From Oscillospiraceae bacterium (lineage in GTDB: Bacteria > Bacillota > Clostridia > Oscillospirales > CAG-272), in the NCBI GenBank assembly GCA_015065045.1, contig SVRB01000043.1, forward strand, positions 1 through 11,489: DNA of 11,489 nt, in the 5' to 3' direction. This document shows positions 6,105 to 11,489 of this stretch, piece by piece. The notes beneath the pieces are model-generated. The model was not told where the DNA came from, made no database searches, and was given only the letters and a program-made list of their open reading frames with translations. Positions within the stretch are counted from its first letter, which is position 1, and the number at the start of each line of letters is the position of its first letter. Made by a program: the position numbers and the translations under genes.

Positions 6105-7847
6105 TTATGCGAGATATTTTTCAGCAAATATCGAATACTGCTCTTTGTAGTGGGGGTCTTCTGCCTTCATAACACGAATCGATTCATGGAGATTCAATTT
6201 ACGTGAAGAAGCATCAATTACGCAGCCTGCAATATTTGAACAGTGGTCTGACGTTCTTTCAAGGTTTGTGAGAATATCTGACCATACAAATCCAGTTTCA
6301 ATACTGCATATACCCTGCTGCAATCTTGAGATATGACCTGAACGGAGACTGTCCTTGAGTATATCGATTACCTGCTCCAAGGGTTCTACGTTACTTGCCG
6401 ACGCGATATCGTTCTTTGTGAACGCCTTGAGTGTAAGATCCAATATTTCGTTGATAGCATTGGAAATGTTTTCGAGCTGTTCTGTAGCAATACTCGAGAA
6501 AGTAACTTGCTTATCGCGCATTTCCTCTGCAGAGTCAATTATGTTTGCTGCGTGGTCGGAAATTCTTTCAAGGTCACCGATTATCTTAAGAAGCTTTGCT
6601 GCTTCTGCGCTATCGCGGTCGCTGATCTGACGGGTACTTAATTGAACGAGATAAGTTCCCATAATGTCTTCGAGGTGGTCTGTCTGGTCTTCAAGATCTC
6701 TTACCTCTGTTGCAGCTTCCTCGGAGTATTCCTTTAAGCAGGAGAGACTAAGTTTTAATGCTCTGATCGAGTCCTCTGCCATCTTGCAAGCAAGCTCATG
6801 GCATCTTTCGAGAGCGATCGTAGGTGTTGTGAGCAAACGTTTATCAAGCTCTGTAAATTCGTCGGGCTTCTGTGTTTCGGGAACAAGTCTGTATGCCAAT
6901 TTTTCAAGGAGTGAAGACATAGGCAACAGAATGAGTGTACAAGCAAGGTTAAATACCGAGTGAGCTACTGCGATTCCGAAGAGAGATGCGTCACTGTTAA
7001 AGAATGCCGGAGCGAAAATCAAATTAACAATACAGAATGCACTAAGGCATATTATTGTACCGATAACGTTGAACGAAAGATGCACGTATGCCGCGCGCTT
7101 TGCGTTTCTGTTTGTACCGAATGAGGAGAGAAGAGCGGTAATACAAGTACCGATATTCTGACCCATGATGATCGGAATTGCAGCGCCATATGAAACAAGT
7201 CCTGTTGTTGCAAGCGCCTGAAGAATACCAACGGAAGCTGAGCTTGATTGGATAATAGCTGTAAGAATTGCACCTGCCAAAACACCCAATATGGGATTTT
7301 TGAACATAATAAACAACTGTCCGAATTCCGGAACGTCAGCAAGACCGGAAACAGCACCTGACATTGTGTCCATACCGAACATCAAAACTGCAAAGCCAAG
7401 CAAGATTGTTCCGACGTCTTTTTTCTTTGTGCTCTTGCAGAACATATAGAATACAATTCCGATGAGCGCAAGAATGGGTGTGAATGACGTGGGCTTAAGA
7501 AGCTGTACAAATATGTTTTTACTGCTTATACCCGTAAGGCTGAGTATCCAAGCTGTTACCGTTGTACCGATGTTGGCACCCATAATAACGTTTATAGCTT
7601 GTTTAAGTGTCATAAGACCGGAGTTTACGAAACCAACTACCATAACGGTGGTTGCCGAAGAGCTCTGAATTATCGCAGTAACGCAAAGACCGGTGAAAAG
7701 ACCTACGAATTTATTCGAGGTCAGTTTTGATAAAAGTGATTGGAGTTTTCCTCCTGCGGAGCGTTCGAGTGCCTGTCCCATTATGTTCATACCGAACAAG
7801 AACAAACAAAGACCGCCTATAAGTTCTAATACGTCTTTAAGTTCCAT
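6105..7847 (-). CDS. Na+/phosphate symporter (NptA/YjbB-type) fused to PhoU-like domain
   Basis: This 580-residue membrane protein imports or exports inorganic phosphate with Na+. The type II Na/Pi cotransporter fold is present as two repeats. Each carries the substrate-site motif QSSSA (QSSSAT at 61-66, QSSSAS at 200-205) followed by MGxNIGT (89-95 and 228-234). The N-terminus LIGGLCLFLFGMNIMGQALE (9-28) is the standard first helix. From about residue 335 on, a soluble helical domain resembles PhoU, with the paired-acidic style LEDQTDHLED and GDLERISDHAANI blocks. This arrangement is typical of bacterial NptA/YjbB proteins. The ATG at 7847 is the only sensible start (an in-frame TAA lies just upstream), but its ribosome binding site is poor: AAAGG lies about 15 bases away. 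It is probably monocistronic. Confidence 0.95.
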   Translation of the reverse strand: MELKDVLELIGGLCLFLFGMNIMGQALERSAGGKLQSLLSKLTSNKFVGLFTGLCVTAIIQSSSATTVMVVGFVNSGLMTLKQAINVIMGANIGTTVTAWILSLTGISSKNIFVQLLKPTSFTPILALIGIVFYMFCKSTKKKDVGTILLGFAVLMFGMDTMSGAVSGLADVPEFGQLFIMFKNPILGVLAGAILTAIIQSSSASVGILQALATTGLVSYGAAIPIIMGQNIGTCITALLSSFGTNRNAKRAAYVHLSFNVIGTIICLSAFCIVNLIFAPAFFNSDASLFGIAVAHSVFNLACTLILLPMSSLLEKLAYRLVPETQKPDEFTELDKRLLTTPTIALERCHELACKMAEDSIRALKLSLSCLKEYSEEAATEVRDLEDQTDHLEDIMGTYLVQLSTRQISDRDSAEAAKLLKIIGDLERISDHAANIIDSAEEMRDKQVTFSSIATEQLENISNAINEILDLTLKAFTKNDIASASNVEPLEQVIDILKDSLRSGHISRLQQGICSIETGFVWSDILTNLERTSDHCSNIAGCVIDASSRKLNLHESIRVMKAEDPHYKEQYSIFAEKYLA

Positions 7848-7957
7848 TAATTAAAAAATATACCTTTCTACTTCTTTTTTTACTTCTTTTCTTCTGAATG
7901 TCTATCCATATTTTATATTCATCTGCAAAAATGCAGAGTTGTTGTAGTCAAAAAAAC
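7848..7957 (-). promoter_or_regulatory. Long leader of the Na/Pi symporter mRNA with small hairpin
   Basis: The predicted transcript has about 110 bases before the start codon, far more than other genes here (27-47 for most). It contains a 6-bp stem (TCTGCA at 7922-7927 with TGCAGA at 7932-7937, 4-base loop) and then a purine-rich stretch with only a distant AAAGG. No known riboswitch class was recognised. Regulation by the leader is inference. Confidence 0.35.
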
Positions 7958-7963
7958 CAACAC

Positions 7964-7992
7964 ATTATATCAAAAATAAAATTCAAAAACAA
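7964..7992 (-). promoter_or_regulatory. Promoter of the Na/Pi symporter gene
   Basis: On the minus strand TTGTTT (7992-7987) and a perfect TATAAT (7969-7964) are separated by 17 bases, with TGA directly before the -10 (extended form). A 12-base palindrome CAATATATATTG (7990-8001) overlaps the -35 and could be an operator or merely AT-rich chance. Confidence 0.7.
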
Positions 7993-8067
7993 TATATATT
8001 GATATAATTTTACACAAATTTTGCATCTTTTGTTAAAATTACACTTTTATATCATAACATAAACATT

Positions 8068-8574
8068 TTAAATTGTGGGGTATGACTTCTTTAAATATTT
8101 GTCCAACTGCTTTTGATTTTTTATAAGTACTACCTTGTTTCCGTATTCAGAAACCACGTCTTTGAATTTAACCTTCGTTTGTCGTAACAAGATCCATTTA
8201 ATAAATTCAAGGTCAAATTTTTCGTTACATCCCTCTGCCATATCGGGACGCGTTGTGTTTTTATATTTAAGATAACGACGGAATGCGCGGTAAAGGCAAG
8301 AGAAGCGGTTGAATGATAGAATGATTATCAAGTCTGCCTCTTGCATACGTCTGTCGAAATAAAGCCTTGAATAATTTCCGTCGATGATCCACGAATCGTG
8401 CGAATCTAAAAACTCTTTTGTTATTCTTTTTTTATCTTCTAAGTCGCGGATCTCCCAGTTAGGCAAGAACTGAACGGTGTCAAAATGTAAAACGTCTGTT
8501 TTGTATATTTCAGCGAGCTTTCTTGCTAACGTCGATTTACCTGAGCCGCTGTGTCCGAGAATTGCAATTTTCAT
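8068..8574 (-). CDS. P-loop nucleotide kinase-like protein (adenylate kinase/FlaR-like)
   Basis: This 168-residue cytoplasmic P-loop protein belongs to the group annotated as 'topology modulation protein FlaR' or adenylate kinase-like. It has Walker A GHSGSGKST (7-15), the family block VLHFDTVQFLPNWEIRD (28-44), WIIDGNYSR (62-70), a Walker B-like strand ADLIIIL (80-86), and a basic lid with RRYLKY (99-104) and RPDMAEGC (109-116). Substrate and pathway are unknown for the family; the FlaR name comes from an old supercoiling-related phenotype and is not evidence of function. Length is normal. The ATG at 8574 has AGAGG about 10 bases upstream. It lies downstream of the degV-gtrA unit, separated by a terminator hairpin that also holds a possible promoter, so it is probably its own transcript. 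Confidence 0.9.
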   Translation of the reverse strand: MKIAILGHSGSGKSTLARKLAEIYKTDVLHFDTVQFLPNWEIRDLEDKKRITKEFLDSHDSWIIDGNYSRLYFDRRMQEADLIIILSFNRFSCLYRAFRRYLKYKNTTRPDMAEGCNEKFDLEFIKWILLRQTKVKFKDVVSEYGNKVVLIKNQKQLDKYLKKSYPTI

Positions 8575-8610
8575 TTATAAAAGCCTCTTGAATAAGAATT
8601 TTTTTCAAGC

Positions 8611-8657
8611 AGAAAAATATCCACACGTGTAATTATTATAACAATATCGTGTGGATA
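8611..8657 (-). terminator. Terminator of the degV-gtrA operon, with embedded DnaA-box-like arms
   Basis: A 10-bp perfect inverted repeat (TATCCACACG at 8618-8627, complement at 8648-8657) with a 20-base loop is followed on the minus strand directly by five T residues, fitting an intrinsic terminator for the gene ending at 8686. The loop is longer than usual, and no T-tract exists for the plus direction. Confidence 0.65.
8635..8643 (-). promoter_or_regulatory. Possible extended -10 promoter of the P-loop kinase gene
   Basis: The minus strand reads TGT-TATAAT (8643-8635), an extended -10 inside the hairpin loop, about 60 bases before the ATG at 8574. The -35 region at about 8658-8663 (CATAAT) is poor. 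It is the best promoter candidate in this gap. Confidence 0.4.
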
Positions 8658-8658
8658 A
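8650..8658 (-). promoter_or_regulatory. DnaA-box 9-mer
   Basis: The minus strand reads TTATCCACA, the exact DnaA-box consensus. A second, inverted copy with one mismatch (ATATCCACA) lies at 8617-8625 on the plus strand. Binding by DnaA is inference; the same bases also form the terminator stem. Confidence 0.35.
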
Positions 8659-8685
8659 TTATGTTTGCGTAACCGATACAAAAAA

Positions 8686-9087
8686 TTACTTTAACGTGTC
8701 TTCCTTGCCGCGATATACAACAAATTTGCAGAATAAAAATTCAAGAACGAAGTTTGATGCCATTGTTACAGCCAATATTATAAAATCGTTCGTGCCCATA
8801 GCTTCTGCCAAGCTACCGAGGTAGGTAGAAAGGGGTGTGAAGATTAAATAAAACCCGAAAACCTTAGCCATTGCTATAGGAATATTTGCCGCAGACTTGA
8901 ATGTATAGCGTCGATTTAAAGTAAAGTTCCAGAGAATAGACAATACAAGGGAGATCAAATAAGGAATCCAATAATCCTTAACGAATATTTCAAGGAGCGC
9001 GAAAGAGCCTATCTGTATAACACCTGCAGATACGGAAAACAGCGTGAATTTTATCGCTTGCCATACTTCTTTTTTGTTATTGCTCAT
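8686..9087 (-). CDS. GtrA-family four-helix membrane protein
   Basis: This 133-residue GtrA-like protein sits in the inner membrane. Four hydrophobic helices are visible (about 11-33, 40-57, 72-92 and 103-124). The two internal repeat motifs end NFTLNRRYTF (54-63) and NFVLEFLFCKFVVYR (112-126), characteristic of the family. GtrA proteins are thought to help move polyprenyl-linked sugars across the membrane for decoration of envelope polymers. No glycosyltransferase partner lies nearby, so the substrate is open. The ATG at 9087 has AAGGAG about 8 bases upstream. It follows degV by 41 bases without a visible terminator or promoter, so the two are likely cotranscribed, and the hairpin at 8618-8657 closes the operon. 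Confidence 0.92.
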   Translation of the reverse strand: MSNNKKEVWQAIKFTLFSVSAGVIQIGSFALLEIFVKDYWIPYLISLVLSILWNFTLNRRYTFKSAANIPIAMAKVFGFYLIFTPLSTYLGSLAEAMGTNDFIILAVTMASNFVLEFLFCKFVVYRGKEDTLK

Positions 9088-9128
9088 TGTTTTTTCTCCT
9101 TATATTTATCTAACGATTAAGTAGACGA

Positions 9129-9995
9129 TTATCGGTGCTTACCTATGAAGAACATAGCGATAGTTCCGGGGCCAGAGTGAGAGCCGATAACGGGACCGAT
9201 TTCCGTAAGTAACGTAACGTCTGCGTTATGACGTTCTTTTAAAATATTAACCAAAATCTTTGCATCATCTTCGCAATCGGCGTGGGAAATGAAGATAGGG
9301 GTATTTTTTTCTTCATATGAAAGCTCTGCGTATTTTGATGCCAAAGCTTCGATTGTGTTTCTTCTGCCGCGGGCAGTAGATACTTTTATAAGATGACCTT
9401 CGCTGTCCATCTGAAGTATGGGCTTGATTCCGAGAACGCCGCCTGCCAAAGCAACAAGAGGACTAACTCTGCCGCCTCTCTTTAAGTATTCCAAATCGTC
9501 AACGATAAACCAAATACAGTGGTGGGGAACGAGCGATTCAATATAAGCCGCATTTTCTTCGAGCGATGCGCCGGACTTTTTCTTTTCAACAGCCATATAT
9601 ACCATCAAGCCTCCGCCTGCAGAAGCGGCTAAGGTGTCGACGATTACTATCTTGCGCTCGGGATATTGTTCGCTAAGCTCACGAGCAGCTATATTTGCCG
9701 AATTAACCGTCGAGCTAAGACCCGAAGAAAAGGCTACGTAGAGAATATCTTTGCCCGATTTCAAAATAGGTTCGAAAGCGTTTGCAAACGTTGCTGCGTT
9801 AATTGCCGCAGTTTTCGCATGAGCGCCTGCGCGCATACGGTCATAAAATTCTTTGTTGGAAATATCTGTGTCAATATATGCCTTATCTTCACCCACAAAG
9901 GTAAATGTCATACTTGCATAAGGAACACCCCACTGCGCTAAAAGCTCAGGCTTTACATCGCAACAAGAATCTGTAAATACAACGTAATCGTTCAT
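9129..9995 (-). CDS. DegV-family (FakB-type) fatty-acid-binding protein
   Basis: This 288-residue DegV protein belongs to a family whose FakB members bind a fatty acid and present it to the kinase FakA for phosphorylation and phospholipid synthesis. Visible motifs are TDSCCDV (8-14), SSGLSSTVNSA (90-100), the segment ending DTLAASAGGG (120-129), DDLEYLKRGGRVS (166-178), GVLGIKPIL (186-194) and GPVIGSHSGPG (267-277), which holds the conserved His273. The usual Thr-Ser pair of the N-terminal lipid-contact motif appears as KTAAIN (61-66), so Thr62 is kept but the next Ser is Ala. No fakA is in the window. I place the start at ATG 9995, not TTG 10001, because GGAG lies 8 bases before the ATG and only 2 from the TTG. 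It is the first gene of the operon with gtrA. Confidence 0.95.
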   Translation of the reverse strand: MNDYVVFTDSCCDVKPELLAQWGVPYASMTFTFVGEDKAYIDTDISNKEFYDRMRAGAHAKTAAINAATFANAFEPILKSGKDILYVAFSSGLSSTVNSANIAARELSEQYPERKIVIVDTLAASAGGGLMVYMAVEKKKSGASLEENAAYIESLVPHHCIWFIVDDLEYLKRGGRVSPLVALAGGVLGIKPILQMDSEGHLIKVSTARGRRNTIEALASKYAELSYEEKNTPIFISHADCEDDAKILVNILKERHNADVTLLTEIGPVIGSHSGPGTIAMFFIGKHR

Positions 9996-10040
9996 AGTCA
10001 AATCTCCGTTTCTGTAAATTTATTTAAACAGTATAGTTAC

Positions 10041-10074
10041 ACTCAAACTTGTTGAAATCTCAACAAGTTTGAGT
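10041..10074. repeat. Perfect 15-bp inverted repeat over the degV promoter, probable operator
   Basis: The arms ACTCAAACTTGTTGA (10041-10055) and its exact complement (10060-10074) are separated by 4 bases. The repeat covers the downstream end of the -10 box and the first transcribed bases of degV. Neither side has a T-tract, so it is not a terminator. Because transcription should begin near 10065, inside one arm, most of the repeat would not be an intact RNA hairpin, which favours a DNA operator for a dimeric repressor. Confidence 0.7.
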
Positions 10075-10100
10075 ATAGCACACGCTTCTTTAAATGTCAA
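10072..10100 (-). promoter_or_regulatory. Strong promoter of the degV-gtrA operon
   Basis: On the minus strand a perfect TTGACA (10100-10095) is 17 bases from TATACT (10077-10072), preceded by TGC (extended -10). The -10 overlaps the inverted repeat at 10041-10074, so a protein bound there would block RNA polymerase. Confidence 0.85.
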
Positions 10101-10141
10101 CCATTGTTATTGTATATGTAGTTGATTTTTAGCAAAGCAAT

Positions 10142-10175
10142 AGCCCGCTTCTGCCAAAGATGGAGAAAGCGGGCT
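10142..10175 (-). terminator. Probable terminator of the lipoprotein gene
   Basis: A GC-rich 9-bp perfect stem (AGCCCGCTT at 10142-10150, complement at 10167-10175) with a 16-base loop lies 15 bases past the stop codon. The minus-strand tail (ATTGCTTTGC) is only moderately T-rich, so termination may be incomplete. Confidence 0.6.
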
Positions 10176-10189
10176 GTAAGCATTATTTG

Positions 10190-11410
10190 TTATTTCAGTT
10201 TAGGGTTAGCAAGGTCGCTTAAATCCCATATTTTGGGATCAAGACCGTGATTCTTGGGTAAGGATTCACAGCCTACACAATTTTTTTCATTTATCTTTCC
10301 TGATTTTTCACTAACTATATACAAGCTGTATGATTTTTCTGTAACATTGTTTTCTGTTGTTTCAATGTAACCAAATAGATTTTTGAAGTTAAATTCATTA
10401 TCTTCATTACTACCAATTCTGCTGCCAATAATAGCGTTTGTTAAACATTTGTATTGTTCGCCATATTTTCCTTGATCTGACTTTGCAATAGAGAGTTTCG
10501 AAAAACCATTCGATAAATTTATATATCCATCTGCTTTATATGTGTATCCAAATGCTCCGAAATAGAAGTTTGCTGTATGACGAGGCGATGCTTGTGTTGA
10601 CAGATATGAAGAAAAATCACAACACTCAAAATTACCTAAATTTATAATATTTCCTATAATTCCGCCTATAAAATTGTCGTAAAGATAATTTTCTCCGTAT
10701 GTTATTGAGATTTTGTTGCATTGTACACGATTTATACAACTATTGCCTGATTTATCAATTTCCAGGTTGCCTATCAAGCCACCGATAGCCATTGCGGACA
10801 TTGAGGTGCGACTATCGATGGTTTTTGAATTATCAATTGTAATTGAAGAAGAATTAATTTTTATATTATCGATTTTTACATTTAAGGTTGAATCAATTTG
10901 CGCAACTAATGTGCCTACACGTAAAGTGTCAAATTCAGAAACATTGCTAACGTGTATTGAAGAGTTTGATAAACTTAAATTACAAATTTCTGAATCTTTA
11001 CAAAAACCAAACAATCCCGAAAAACCTGCGGGAGAAAGATAACCGGGGCGTTCATAGTTATGTAATGTGGTGTTTGAAATGCTTAAATGATTTATAGTGT
11101 GATTGTTACCATTAAAAATTCCATTAAAAGAATGTTTGCCATTTCCGATAGGAGTCCACTCGATATTATTAAGGTCAATATCGCGAGTGAGAGCAATATA
11201 CTTGCCTGAAAAATCGTTTCCGGAATTTACTTCTTTAGCAAGGTAAGCAAGCTGTGATGCCTTAGAAATGGTGTATGGTTTAGATTCAGTTCCTTTGCCG
11301 CTTTGGAATGATTCGGCAACAGAGCCGTCCCATACGTCAGTTTTTTTGCAACCTGATAAAACGCATAACAGCAGTGTTATAACTAAAGCTAAATAAATAA
11401 GTCTTTTCAT
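10190..11410 (-). CDS. Secreted lipoprotein with GLUG/beta-helix-like repeats
   Basis: This 406-residue product has a lipoprotein signal peptide (basic MKR, hydrophobic 4-16, lipobox LSGC with Cys21), so it should be lipid-anchored on the outer face of the membrane. The first domain (about 38-115) has the pattern GTESKPYTISKASQLAYLA, then GKYIALTRDIDLNN and WTPIGN, FNGIFNGNNHTINHL. This is the standard opening of GLUG-containing right-handed beta-helix surface proteins of gut bacteria. Later segments such as FSGLFGFCKDSEICNLSLSN, AIGGLIGNL and IGGIIGNI are successive GLUG-like helical rungs. The C-terminus (KIWDLSDLANPKLK) resembles the closing strand seen in such proteins. The ligand is unknown; adhesion or polymer binding is plausible. 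The ATG at 11410 has a perfect AGGAGG 6 bases upstream. It is more A+T-rich and Ser/Asn-rich than its neighbours. Confidence 0.87.
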   Translation of the reverse strand: MKRLIYLALVITLLLCVLSGCKKTDVWDGSVAESFQSGKGTESKPYTISKASQLAYLAKEVNSGNDFSGKYIALTRDIDLNNIEWTPIGNGKHSFNGIFNGNNHTINHLSISNTTLHNYERPGYLSPAGFSGLFGFCKDSEICNLSLSNSSIHVSNVSEFDTLRVGTLVAQIDSTLNVKIDNIKINSSSITIDNSKTIDSRTSMSAMAIGGLIGNLEIDKSGNSCINRVQCNKISITYGENYLYDNFIGGIIGNIINLGNFECCDFSSYLSTQASPRHTANFYFGAFGYTYKADGYINLSNGFSKLSIAKSDQGKYGEQYKCLTNAIIGSRIGSNEDNEFNFKNLFGYIETTENNVTEKSYSLYIVSEKSGKINEKNCVGCESLPKNHGLDPKIWDLSDLANPKLK

Positions 11411-11441
11411 AACTTACCTCCTAAGAAGATTAAAAAGAAAA

Positions 11442-11489
11442 TTACCAAATCTGAGTTTTATAACCATACCACTCCGGTGATGTAAATCC
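11442..11489 (-). CDS. Possible C-terminal end of an upstream gene (cut by window edge)
   Basis: From the window edge a frame reads 15 residues, GFTSPEWYGYKTQIW, then TAA at 11444-11442, 31 bases before the lipoprotein ATG. The aromatic-rich composition and close spacing are compatible with the end of a cotranscribed gene, but a second frame is also open here, so this is tentative. Confidence 0.3.
   Translation of the reverse strand, partial: GFTSPEWYGYKTQIW

Noticed and set aside
7848..8067. Riboswitch or other structured RNA in the 220-base gap between the Na/Pi symporter and P-loop kinase genes
   Set aside because: Only one short stem and AT-rich sequence are visible; nothing matches a riboswitch class I know. 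I also saw no convincing terminator for the kinase gene in this gap.
9666..9941. 91-codon plus-strand frame opposite degV
   Set aside because: It is an antisense shadow of a conserved gene, with no initiation signals.
9999..10001. TTG as the start of degV (two extra residues)
   Set aside because: GGAG would be only 2 bases away; the ATG at 9995 has 8-base spacing.
1..11489. Mobile elements, CRISPR arrays, toxin-antitoxin pairs or phage defence genes
   Set aside because: There are no spaced direct repeats, transposase or integrase motifs, or nuclease/toxin gene pairs. The genes are separated by ordinary promoters and terminators.

Overview
The window looks like a core-chromosome segment of a low-GC Gram-positive anaerobe of the class Clostridia, probably a gut lineage close to Oscillospirales. 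Three things point there: A+T-rich DNA, strong GGAGG-type ribosome binding sites with near-consensus sigma-A promoters, and a typical Clostridia set of families (DUF3048/YerB, YqeG, DegV, GtrA, Na/Pi-PhoU, CNNM/CorC). The placement is inferred from family content only. There are no rRNA or tRNA genes, CRISPR arrays, insertion sequences or phage genes.

Layout: the left edge holds the first 66 codons of glycolytic GAPDH on the minus strand (1-198). Divergent from it, and the only plus-strand gene, is an unrecognised 341-residue protein (391-1416) with a PAS-like start and a possible degenerate kinase-ATPase end. It has its own promoter and shares a terminator with a convergent membrane-anchored DUF3048 protein (1465-2613). 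Next, all on the minus strand, come a CNNM/CorC-type CBS-domain membrane protein (2809-4149) and a small two-helix membrane protein with a TTG start (4219-4506). These two are probably one transcript from a strong promoter at 4542-4570. A translationally coupled pair follows: a YqeG-type HAD phosphatase (5471-5974) and an endonuclease IV-like TIM barrel protein (4611-5459). After that come a Na+/phosphate symporter fused to a PhoU-like domain (6105-7847), a P-loop nucleotide kinase of the FlaR-like type (8068-8574), and a DegV (9129-9995)-GtrA (8686-9087) operon. The right end holds a secreted lipoprotein with a GLUG/beta-helix look (10190-11410) and possibly the last codons of another gene.

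How the genes work together: most are short, independent housekeeping units for central glycolysis, ion and phosphate transport, envelope functions, lipid handling and DNA or nucleotide metabolism. Promoters and hairpin terminators can be assigned to most units, so the transcript map is fairly complete. No intergenic stretch exceeds about 220 bases.

I found no clear new multi-gene system. The points most worth following are: a perfect 15-bp inverted repeat over the -10/+1 region of the degV promoter; a hairpin before the kinase gene that combines a terminator, an extended -10 and a perfect DnaA-box 9-mer; the PAS/pseudokinase-like protein beside gap; the small membrane protein ahead of the CNNM gene; and the endonuclease IV homologue that lacks one zinc-ligand aspartate.
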